Below, piece by piece: positions 1-8,169 of a stretch of DNA of 12,291 nucleotides. The DNA lies in the NCBI GenBank assembly GCA_027596075.1, contig JADGJC010000653.1, positions 1-12,291 of the forward strand, given 5' to 3'. The position numbers and the translations under genes are program-made. Position 1 is the first letter of the stretch; every line of letters begins with the position of its first letter. Source of the DNA: Rhizophlyctis rosea. Taxonomy: Eukaryota; Chytridiomycota; Chytridiomycetes; Rhizophlyctidales; Rhizophlyctidaceae. Under the pieces are notes generated by a model. That model ran no database searches. It had not been told where the DNA came from and worked only from the letters and a program-made list of their open reading frames with translations.

Positions 1-55
1 CTTCACTGTTGGGGGGGTGGTTTTTGGTTTGGTTTTGTTTTTGTTTTTTTTGTCT

Positions 56-125
56 TTCCCCCACCCCACCCCCCCACCACCCCACAAATTTCCCCCCCCC
101 CCCCCCCCCCCCCCCTCTTTCCCCC
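56..125. repeat. C/T low-complexity tract with a 24-base C homopolymer
   Basis: The left end of the window is almost pure pyrimidine on the + strand. It holds a C-rich stretch broken by single A bases (about 58-84), then an uninterrupted run of 24 C at 92-115. Just before it, 11-52 is a G/T-rich stretch. Both strands are open in several frames here, but only as proline or glycine runs caused by the composition, so I see no gene. The opposite strand has enough G runs to form a quadruplex. The run length should be treated as uncertain, because such tracts are hard to sequence. Confidence 0.9.
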
Positions 126-823
126 TCGAATCACCAGCCTCCTCCCACACTCTCCCTCCTCCTGCACGATCACACTTCTACCCACCACGTTAACGTAATC
201 CGCGTTGTCAGCCATATTTGCGATGAATGCAAGTTACAGATAGATAAAGAATGAGGTGTTTTATATTACAGTGGGTTTTTGCAAAAAAAACTTGGATGAC
301 AACTCCTGGTTGATGATACGTATGCGTTTCGAGATTCCGTTCAAGATTCCGTTTTCGCGTTTGTGCGAGATGAGGTATTGACACTGGTGGGAGTGAGAGA
401 GGAGTTACTACTATCCTTGACCGAAGCTGATATTTCTGGTGCCTGAGGTGATATTCAGGCAGGCCCTTTCAACCAAAAAGACCCCTTTCAAAACAAACAA
501 AAAAAGTTGCTGGGTGAGGAAGGTGAGGTTGCGAAGGAGATTTCTTTCTTTCCCCACTTTTTCGTGGCCCGAAGTTCGCAATCCACCTGGTCGGAGGAGC
601 TGCATGACTGATGGCACGACGTCAACCGTTGGCTCCCATGTGGTCTCTCTCCCCTGGCCCGTGGTTTGATATGTTCCACAAAGGGGATGGATTTCACAAT
701 CGTCCGCCGACATCTGAGCCCTTGTACTACCCTTCACGTTGCAACCTGGGCCAGAATCTGTGAAACGATCTTTGTTTACTTTCCAAGCACGGCCTGGTGA
801 GTGACGCGTCTCATCAGTACTAA
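126..823. other. Unassigned region, no supported gene
   Basis: Open frames on both strands reach 168 codons (- strand, 411-917) but show no recognisable domain, and their composition is that of chance frames. A 10-base word, AGATTCCGTT, is repeated at 332-341 and 344-353 (12-base period). There is no tRNA-like or other RNA gene that I can see. Confidence 0.5.
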
Positions 824-1117
824 TCGGGAATATATGAGTTGGCTGACGCAAGCAAACAATTCCCACCCGGGGAATATAGTGAATATCAGAAAGTTCGGAA
901 AAAGTGTCCATTTCCACGTACCATCCCAGCGACTATACGACGTTTGGTTGCAGCACAGAAGCATCGTCTTCAAGACGAGCAGTACAGGGTCAGCTGGTTT
1001 GGTTGGATTCCATACCAAGTTCTAAGTGTTCTAGATGGGACATTGACTTTCAACGTGCGTGATCGAAAAAAAACAATTGACATCATGCATTTGAAGGAAT
1101 ACAAAATTGTACCTTGA
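824..1117 (+). pseudogene. Possible relic of a Ty3-type retrotransposon integrase C-terminus
   Basis: The frame is open from 824, just after a stop at 821-823, to TGA at 1115-1117, about 97 codons. It has no proper ATG near its start; the first candidate is a TTG at 839. The second half reads YRVSWFGWIPYQVLSVLDG, then LTFNVRDRKKTIDIMHLKEY. In Ty3/gypsy-type polyproteins the end of the integrase has an SH3-like fold of the form W-x-GP-[FY]-x-V-L-x-x-[LI], then a short strand, then D-x-[VI]-H-[VL]-x-x-L-[KR]-x-Y. The order and spacing fit, but a tryptophan-isoleucine replaces the usual glycine before the proline. No catalytic core, reverse transcriptase or LTR is visible on either side, so if real this is a fragment. 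A chance resemblance cannot be excluded. Confidence 0.35.
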
Positions 1118-1721
1118 TGCTTGGATCATCCCATTCTTGACTGAGATACTCATTATTATATTCCGATCTGCTTGGATAGACCTTTTCTTCTGCCTCTTGG
1201 TGGGTATGTCAACAAGGTGTCAGGGGACATGCTCCCGGACATTTGTTAACCGGATTAGAAATGCATAGCCAGATTGTCATTGGTACGGTGATGGAAGCTT
1301 CCCGTGTTGATGAATGATACACTCATACATCAATATCCTCTCTGCTTGCGAGAATTGCTTGAGGGATGCTGGAATGTTGGCAAAAAACCTCAAGTACGCC
1401 ATTGAATACTGCAGCACGGACAGCCCTTGCGTCCTTAGACTAAAGAGGTTGAGTGCCTAGGTTGGCAATGCGACTGAAAGCGCCTACATTCTTGCATAAT
1501 GCGTGTGCCTTGAAGCAACCTCAGCATATTTTGAGAGCAACAGAAATAGAAGGAGAGGCCACCGTCGCACCTTGCAAGGGTACACACCATGAACCCCTGT
1601 TGCGCCAATACCCAGTGATAGTTCTGGCCGAAAAAGATATGGATGCTTTAAGGTTTGACTATGTCCGCAGAGCTAGAGCTTACACCTGAATCTTCAATCC
1701 TGTTTGTACTTCGCCTGAGGT

Positions 1722-1913
1722 TCAATCAATCAAATCAGCATTATGTATCTGCTCGAAAGCAAGCTGCTCAAACGGCTGATAGTTAGAATGTTCCGTTTCG
1801 AAGCGGAGGACACCGGCAAGAGCGTCATATCGAGTTACCAACAGCACAACAAGTTTCATAGTGTCTTCGTCACTGTAAGGTAAAACATTGCATTTCTTGA
1901 CTACTTGCTTCAT
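1722..1913 (-). CDS. Doubtful small frame or exon, unknown function
   Basis: An ATG-started frame of 63 codons. Residues about 14-48 are mildly amphipathic and acidic (YSDEDTMKLVVLLVTRYDAL), with more helix-like character than its surroundings. A possible splice acceptor (TTACCTTACAG) lies inside it at about residue 13, so it could instead be an exon that begins there. I recognise no family, and it could be chance. Confidence 0.15.
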   Translation of the reverse strand: MKQVVKKCNVLPYSDEDTMKLVVLLVTRYDALAGVLRFETEHSNYQPFEQLAFEQIHNADLID

Positions 1914-2446
1914 AATCTGAACGTCATTCTCATCATTAAAGTCTTCTTATCCCTCTGAACAATATTTTCAACGGCTGCGACACCGACTCATGATGTCGGT
2001 GACTCCTCAACTCCGTACTCTTGTATTCATTTTAGCACACCTGCATGAGCTGTTGCCATCCAACCATCGCAGTATCGATAGAGTGCGTGGCAAAATATAA
2101 GTGATGGCTGTGGTGCGATCATTCGTGATCTTGACTTACAAAGCATCGCTTCATGCAATTTTCGGATGGCTGTTGGGCACTGCAAGATGAAGGTTGCAAA
2201 CCATGGCAGTCGCGGTTTTCAATCATACAAATCATCTGGTGGCCTTGAAAGTATGATGCGTCAACCTCATCAGAAGTTGAACATCAGGCTCCGTCCCCGC
2301 GAAATCCCGTTTTCCTCGGGTGGCGATGATGTCGTTGGACTCTGAGAAGACCATGCAGTGGAAATAGTTCACATTTCCGGGCCAATGTCGCTGTCACTGC
2401 GCCACCGTTGGTAAATGACTGTGCCAAGTGTATGGGGTGAAGTTGG

Positions 2447-2683
2447 TCAACTCAATTCTCGGGGTAGGATCTCCGCTTCCGACAGCTGTAGCGTATAGGC
2501 ACCAAAAAGGAAGCAAATTTCTATGACTTGGTATTGAGTGGATGGATCCATATTCAGTGCGATGCCCAACGTTTTGCAGTATATTTTGCAACCGGGATCG
2601 CCTAAGATGCAAAAGAGCGTTGCCAATCTGTGGCCACCTTCATCACTGCTCTGCTCACTTTGCTTCATGCCTTCTGTGGTCAT
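2447..2683 (-). CDS. Doubtful small frame, unknown function
   Basis: An ATG-started frame of 78 codons. It has a hydrophilic N-terminal segment of about 17 residues, then a Cys-containing hydrophobic middle (LATLFCILGDPGCKIYCKTL), then a second hydrophobic stretch near residues 53-65. I recognise no domain. Frames overlapping it on both strands are of similar length, which argues for chance. Confidence 0.15.
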   Translation of the reverse strand: MTTEGMKQSEQSSDEGGHRLATLFCILGDPGCKIYCKTLGIALNMDPSTQYQVIEICFLFGAYTLQLSEAEILPRELS

Positions 2684-3428
2684 ACCGACATGTGGTTTCC
2701 TTGAATACTAGCATCCTACACACACTGGTAGAATCATACAAAGTCGCTCTTCAAGTCTTCGTTCGATTTATGGGTTCACGATCATTGCATCACCCAACCG
2801 CAGATGGCCATAATACGCAACAGGTAAGAAAATTTCATAAAAGACCCAATGGGATATGTGAGCGTGCTTTGTAATGATGCGGAGACATCACAATCTAGAA
2901 GACTTTTTGTCTAAGCACAACCAATACGAATAGGAAACCTAAGTGCATCGCATCATGAAATTTCTTTGAGTTTCCGTCCTTCAAGAAAATGATCAAGTAC
3001 ATGGCACGCACATTGTCAGATTTGCGTCATAAAGTTGCATTGCTTCCGGCCCTACCCCGCAGCCAAGGTGCCCAATCCCTCCACGACTTGCTCCTTTTGG
3101 GCGCCGTTTTGAGGGCTTCCTTCCGTTGAACCGGCACAATACTCGGCAGGGGTTCCCTCTGGGCGGGCACTACAGTCGGGACAGAAACAAGGGTAGGAGT
3201 TATGGGTTGTGGATCGGTTTCCTCGATCTTCAGAATACGGTTGCTGACGGTGCTCAGCAATCTCTCCAATAGTTCTCGCGCCTCCTTGCATGTCGCTACG
3301 TCCCCACCCTCGATCATCTTCATTGTAAACGCCTCAATTTGACCAGGGGAATTGTTGGATCGCGTTCTGGCTTTGAGCGCTTCCGATATCCTGTATCGTT
3401 GGACCAACCATGGTGAGTGTGCGGCAGC

Positions 3429-3471
3429 CTACTGAGAACACATGAAGGAGGCTAATCTTTCTGCACAGTAC
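3429..3471 (-). other. Possible 43-base intron (GTACTG...TCAGTAG)
   Basis: Removing this interval joins the frame ending in GFEKF to AAAHSPWLVQRYR in phase, and it removes a stop at 3429-3431. The acceptor TTCTCAGTAG is reasonable. The donor GTACTG is poor and 43 bases is short. An alternative donor (GTGGGC, about 18 bases upstream) gives the same phase. Confidence 0.35.
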
Positions 3472-3720
3472 GAACTTTTCAAAGCCCACACGGAGGTTGT
3501 TCCGATTGATCTGAACACCCTGCAGCCCAGATATGGTCGTGACTGTGTCGTAAATAGTCCGCCTATGTGGGCTCTTCTCGTGGCGATGAAGCCATTTAGG
3601 ATAATCCACGCCGAATCTGAATGAAGGTTCATCCCCTCTCGTGATGAGAATGGGCAGAATCTGTGTTCGAGGTCGATTTTCATCATCTAGGAGATTGGTC
3701 ATCTTAAGGGCGTGTTCCCA

Positions 3721-3785
3721 CTGCATAATGAAGATTGATCATCAATGCGTACGGCAACCGTTCTGCTTCTCCAATTGAAGCTTAC
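3721..3785 (-). other. Spliceosomal intron, 65 bases (GTAAGC...TGCAG)
   Basis: On the - strand the exon ends CTTCTCGAG, followed by the donor GTAAGC. The acceptor ATTATGCAG precedes TGGGAACACGCC. Both borders fit the general eukaryotic consensus. The exon on each side is open, and splicing joins them in phase 0. This is the clearest intron in the window and the main direct sign that the DNA is eukaryotic. Confidence 0.65.
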
Positions 3786-4130
3786 CTCGAGAAGCATGTT
3801 GTCTGCTTCCCAATGAGCCGCTCGGACCCTTTCGAGGGAGTGGGAGGAGCAGAGCACTATCACCACCTAAATGGAGTCAAAAGGGTCAAAATGGCCTGCC
3901 TTTCGTCAATGGTCTGTAGGACGCGATATGGGACGTCTTTGACATGCAGCTCCAGGACACAGACCTTCGATCGGAGCAAACCTTGCATGAACCCAGTTTC
4001 CCAAGATTGTGCGGGGACCAAACACTCCTTATCTCGGAATATGTGGGCGTTCGGATCCATTTCCATCAGGTGCCCGTGTAGTGCAACGGCTATATCCGCA
4101 TCTGCGGCCACTCGGTAGCTGGACGACATG

Positions 4131-4200
4131 CTTCAACAAGGTTCAAAATTAACGAAATCCAAGAAGTACACTACTGACCTGATAAAGTACGAATGCTCAC
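4131..4200 (-). other. Likely intronic segment at the ankyrin/BTB-like junction
   Basis: A strong donor, GTGAGC, stands at 4200, just after CATGAGCAAA. From there the ankyrin frame turns into an aromatic, repeat-free tail that stops at TGA 4133-4135. The BTB-like ATG (4129) is in the same register only six bases beyond the start of that stop. An intron from 4200 would remove the stop. The acceptor is uncertain: GAAG at 4131 is out of phase, and an in-phase CCGAG at 4111 is a weak site. Confidence 0.3.
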
Positions 4201-6126
4201 TTTGCTCATGTTTGCACATCCAGCCAGGTTCAAGTTTAGGTTGGTACGTCTCCGCCGGGTCCGCCGGCTTTGCGACGGATACGTTCAACAAGGCCTCGTC
4301 TAAATATTGAGCGTTCTCGCGGTTCTCTTCTTTTGCCCTATTCTGAGAGGCTCCATCCAGCAGAAGGGAACGCATGATGCGGACCAAGTGATCCCTTTCT
4401 GATTCCGGAGTGATGTGCCAGGTCTTCGCCACCTCGCAAAGTGCGCCATCTTTTACCTCCTCCAGCACCGAATAGGTCTTGAGGAGATATTCCACAACTT
4501 CCACGTGTCCCTTCCGAGCTGCTTCGACCACCCCATCTTTGGCTTCCGCTCCAATGTCGGCCCCAAGGAGATATTCCACCATTGGCAGATGTCCGTTCTC
4601 CGCCGCCGCCTGCATTGCGGTGGTCGCGCTTGCATTCAGAGACTCCCAATTCTGTACAAACCACTTGACTACATCCAAATGCCCGTTCCCTGCCGCACCC
4701 GCGAACGCTTCGTAGGTTCCGTGCAACCGTATGTCATGGTCCCACAAAAGACGTTGCACTACGTCCAGGTGTCCGCGCGCAGCCGCCCCGGTCATTGGAT
4801 TCAATGACTCAACCCTCTCGTATATCATACTCTCAACATTGTAACCCGTTCCCTCCAGGTCCACAATATAGTTCACAACATCTAGATGTCCCCCTTCCGC
4901 CGCTTTCGCCAGCGCTTCAAAGGAGTTTCCCAACTTACGTTCCTCGAAGAATTTCACAATCGCCAACTGCCCAGCCTCAGCCGCCGCATCAAATGCCCCC
5001 TGTGTATGCCGTAATTTCTCTCTCGCAACTATCATCAAATCACCGTTGATCATAAGGAGGTATTCCACAACCGAGAGGTTTCCGTGTTTCGCCGCTTCCT
5101 TCAATGCTTCCCTTATAACAGCCGGCAACTCGTTGCGTGATAGGTATGGGATCAGAAACTGCACATTTGGAAGATGACCGCCTTTGGCCGACTTCAGCAC
5201 CGCCCTTGGGAAGTAGTCTACGTCCTCCCAGTCCCCCTCCTCATCAGACCATGCTCTGAACCAAGCCATCATCCACTCTACGACCGACATATGACCTTGA
5301 CCCGCCGCCGACTGCATGATGTCGGCCACTATTTCTAAAACCTGTCTAGCGTTCTCACCATCACCATACTCAGCGCGTCGCTTCAACAGATACTCGATCA
5401 TGGTTAAATCTTCCCATTCGGCAGCTGCCTTGCAAGGGCCCTCCCACGAAAGCTGACCACAGTCAGTTTCTTCGAAATCATTGATCTCTTTCAGTAACGT
5501 TAAATGACCGGATTCCGCTGCTGTGACCGCCGCGGCCGTGACCGCCCCCTGATAGTAAGTTACCTCGGTGTCATCCAAATGTTCGAATGTCAGGAGCGCT
5601 TTGAGCATTTCTAAACGACCTAATCGTGCTGTTACTACAAGACATAGTTCTTCGAGCTCGATAATGCGTGTGCATCGACTTTGCAACATTCTCACGATTT
5701 CGTGTGTCCGTTGATACACGCGATAAATTTCATGTTCAGCGGCAAGTTGTCGGGCACTCCGTGATATTTCTGGGCGAATCCGCTCTGACAATTTCGAAAT
5801 TCCCAAATGAAGTCAGGATTGAAGCCCTTGTCAAGGAGCTGGAAGATCGACTTGACGTCCCCTTGCTTGAGTGCCGTCAGGACCTTGCTCAGAGTGTCAG
5901 GGTTACAGGAGAATGCTTTGTCAATGGTATCGAGAGGCTCAGCACTGGACTGGTCAGGAAGCTGCGCAGCGGGTTGTTCCGTTTGTGTGCTTGCACGTAA
6001 TTGGTCACGTAACAGGGCGGTACTGGCTTTGACCTCTCCGAAGGTTCTCCCCTTTCTGGGGGCCTTCTTGCGAGGATAGATGCAAGTAGGCATGGTTTGA
6101 AGCGAGAGATCTACGCTGGATGCCAT
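4133..6126 (-). CDS. Ankyrin-repeat protein, about 14 repeats, with one frame break
   Basis: Ankyrin repeats are helix-turn-helix units that stack into a protein-binding scaffold, so a binding or adaptor role is likely; the partner is unknown. About 14 repeats carry the A-A-x-x-G-H-[LM]-x-[VM]-[VI]-x-x-[LIF]-[LI] signature, for example AAARGHLDVVQRLL, AAGNGHLDVVKWFV and AAENGHLPMVEYLL. They extend from about residue 85 to the C-terminal quarter. The gene is read in two frames. The N-terminal frame ends at a TGA (5692-5694) just after CINGHTK. The other frame carries the natural continuation IVRML from 5698. One missing A in the AAA at 5698-5700 explains the switch. The second frame has no ATG upstream of the junction, so it is not a separate gene. 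The best start is the ATG at 6126 (purine at -3, G at +4); 6153 and 6093 are alternatives. A basic patch, YPRKKAPRKGRTF, follows the start and could be a nuclear signal. The corrected product would be about 660 residues. The last 25 residues are not ankyrin-like and may be translated intron. Confidence 0.85.
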
Positions 6127-8169
6127 TTCATCGCGACCCTTATTGACGAACATTGATGGGATGGGTCTGGTTGGGGATTTGACGTATGGAGGACTGCATA
6201 TGAAGTGTGCGAAAGGTGTCAAAATGGCATGGGTTGACGCTAGGTGACCATTCCTCCAATAACATGGTAAGTTGACATTTCATACCTTTACACATGAATG
6301 AAACGTTTATGGCCTTTCGAAGAGGCAAGTTGCGGTTGCAGGTTATAGTTGCAGTCCGCCTGTGAAGTGTGTATGAATGGTAAATGAGCTTTGCTGGGAC
6401 GGCATCCAAACTCAGCACAAAGAACGGTGCAAACCTCACTAGCTCTCACTTGTTACTCGGAAGGAAATTAAAGATGCCCAATGGATGATGAAGCTCGCTG
6501 GACTAAAATGCCGAGCAACTTCGTCGAGTGCTGAGAATACATCGAATTTTCAAACGGCACCAGAAGGGAAAGCGGCACGCCAGCTCCACCATCTTTGAGC
6601 CTGGAGGGTGAAGCCCGCTGGAGGAAGGGACGGGTAGCACAAAGGCACAGTCACGCAAATGAGGCGAGAGACTATATATAGCTAGGTATGCCCAACAGAG
6701 CTGCTGGGTGTGGCACAGTGAAAAAAAGACCCAATAGCTTCAGGGTCCCTGCAGAAAAATACCTATGCAAAGTTGAAAAGGCCAGGTTGGTGAGGTGTTC
6801 ATTTCTGACGATTCCAGGGTTCACGACTAAAAGTGATAAAAAAAAAAGTGAAAAAAGCAATCAGTCGCGTCTGTCATCGAAAGTCTTGGCTCATGTCCTG
6901 ATGTGACCAACCCAGCCATCAATGATCAGCGTAATCTTGATTACCGCCGTCATTGCCATCGTAATGATTCCATTCATGAACTTTCGCGATCTACCCATCA
7001 GAAAAATATGATCTTTCGAGCGGCACCAATCCAGATAACGCCCAGATATCCCACATTCGACATCATTCTGCCACTTTTCCAGGTGCCTGTGCCAAGTAAA
7101 GCCGGTGGTCACGCTGTCAAGCGACGCTGTTGGCAGTCGGCATTGATGGATCAACTTGCATGATGCCACCATGGGGTGAATGATCTCTGCAACTGTAAGA
7201 TTGTACGGACGCCAAAGGCCCAACAAGAACTGACTAACATGAAAGGTGTCTACTTCAAGAGATCCAAATCTTTCAGGCATCCTTCGAACGAAACCTGATT
7301 TGCATTTCAGTTGTCCATCGGAAAAGCTTGACTTTCTGGCTGTAGCATCTGTCGGACGGGTGTTTGCATCTTTGTGACAACCATTTTGGGTACGTACTTA
7401 TGGCTTATCAGAAGTGACAGCTATCAGGAAGGTGATCATTTCACAACTACAGCGACGCATTGAAGAGTCACAGAGCATTCTTTTCCTTTCCATTTCACTG
7501 GGAGTCTGAATATCTTGCTCCCCTCCACTCAAATTGTAGAGATGCAAAAGGGCTGCTCATTCACCATAGAGAACATATGAGGCGCAAAAATCTGTAGAAT
7601 GTATAATACCAAGACTATCCGCACCAGTCCACGAGCAAGTCAAAGGAGTAGATTTTATATGTGTTTTTCATTGTCGCCCGCAGGGACGCGTGGTCTTGGC
7701 TGGCCATATGTCTACGGTGCAGTTACACGGATTCAAATGCTAGGGCGATGAGTTGGAGAGTGAGGTCAGATTGGGAGCAAAAAGGGATCAACGCGCGCAG
7801 GCAGTGCGTGTGACTTGGTGTGCCCTGTCCAAAACATGGACGCATCGATTGATCATTCTTGTTCCGGGCTGATGAACGACATCATCTCTGGAAGTATAAG
7901 ACTCATCTCCAAAATCCAAAATTCGTTCATCCCTATCCCTCACGTGGGCCTATGCAGTCGGGCCTTGTCACAGCCTTGTCGCACCAATGATGTATATTCA
8001 CAACCCAGTAAGACTGGACAACTTGTTTATGCATATGCACCCCGATACATTTCCAAGGGTGGATTTATCAGTGTGATTGATTATTTGTAAGGTTTTAATA
8101 TTATGTGATACTTTGTACAGGTGGGAAACTATTACACGTGGAGGTATGCTACAGGCAGAGTGTCATCCT
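6127..8169. other. Unassigned region upstream of the ankyrin gene
   Basis: This contains the probable promoter of the ankyrin gene (its first few hundred bases) and otherwise nothing I can name. TATATATA at 6672-6679 is a TATA-like word readable on both strands, but it lies about 550 bases from the ankyrin start. A 14-base word, TGAAGCYCGCTGGA, occurs at 6489-6502 and 6609-6622, exactly 120 bases apart with one mismatch. A-rich runs occur at 6721-6728 and 6839-6857. A perfect 10-base palindrome, TGCATATGCA, lies at 8030-8039, beyond the 3' end of the secreted-protein gene. Confidence 0.45.
6891..7280 (-). CDS. Doubtful frame with one hydrophobic segment, unknown function
   Basis: An ATG-started frame of 129 codons with a purine at -3. 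It shows no family I recognise. The C-terminal part has one hydrophobic stretch (GIITMAMTAVIKITLIIDGW, near residues 103-122) that could span a membrane. The middle is rich in His, Trp and Cys, as chance frames often are. No splice sites or promoter elements clearly support it. Confidence 0.2.
   Translation of the reverse strand: MPERFGSLEVDTFHVSQFLLGLWRPYNLTVAEIIHPMVASCKLIHQCRLPTASLDSVTTGFTWHRHLEKWQNDVECGISGRYLDWCRSKDHIFLMGRSRKFMNGIITMAMTAVIKITLIIDGWVGHIRT

Larger units (their letters stand above)
1118..3026. other. Unassigned region, two doubtful small frames on the - strand
   Basis: No recognisable gene lies in these 1.9 kb. Two ATG-started minus-strand frames are listed separately because their composition is a little more protein-like than the rest (1722-1913 and 2447-2683). 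A plus-strand frame at 2542-2874 overlaps the second and is rich in Cys and His, as chance frames often are. I see no RNA gene, terminal inverted repeat or LTR. Confidence 0.5.
3027..4129 (-). pseudogene. Weakly BTB/POZ-like gene, multi-exon and frame-broken
   Basis: The first frame starts at an ATG (4129) and runs about 89 codons. Its core, ADIAVALHGHLM, then FRDKECLVPAQSW, then VLELHVKDVPYRVLQTI, follows the order of a BTB domain: a D-[VI]-x-[VL] strand, an L-x-A-x-S-x-x-F helix, and an I-x-L-x-D-V-x-x-x-x-[FL]-x-x-[LI] segment. The expected last helices seem to lie in two other frames between 3866 and 3786 (GGDSALLLPL in one, VRAAHWEADNMLLE in the next). A clean intron (3721-3785) then joins in phase to a basic segment (WEHALKMTNLLDDENRPR), and a weaker intron (3429-3471) to a last exon ending at 3027 with Pro/Thr/Val-rich and Lys/Arg-rich parts. 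BTB domains mediate dimerisation and cullin-3 adaptor contacts. The frame changes could be sequencing errors, further introns or real decay. The BTB call is by eye and weak. It lies directly downstream of the ankyrin gene, in the same register. Confidence 0.4.

Noticed and set aside
9..254. Proline-rich + strand frame across the C run
   Set aside because: The proline run is simply the translated C homopolymer; no further support.
411..917. 168-codon - strand frame
   Set aside because: No recognisable motif, overlaps the better integrase-like + strand frame, and shows no promoter or splice support.
4338..4664. Gly/Arg/Trp-rich - strand frame within the ankyrin gene
   Set aside because: Off-frame reading of the ankyrin repeats; the ankyrin frame has repeated, family-typical motifs.
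4415..5049. Several + strand frames opposite the ankyrin gene
   Set aside because: Antisense shadows of a repetitive coding sequence; no domain in them.
5692..5806. Separate start of a 557-residue ankyrin protein at 5806
   Set aside because: The start is TTG, the first 36 residues are not ankyrin-like, and they overlap the better N-terminal frame that continues the repeat array.
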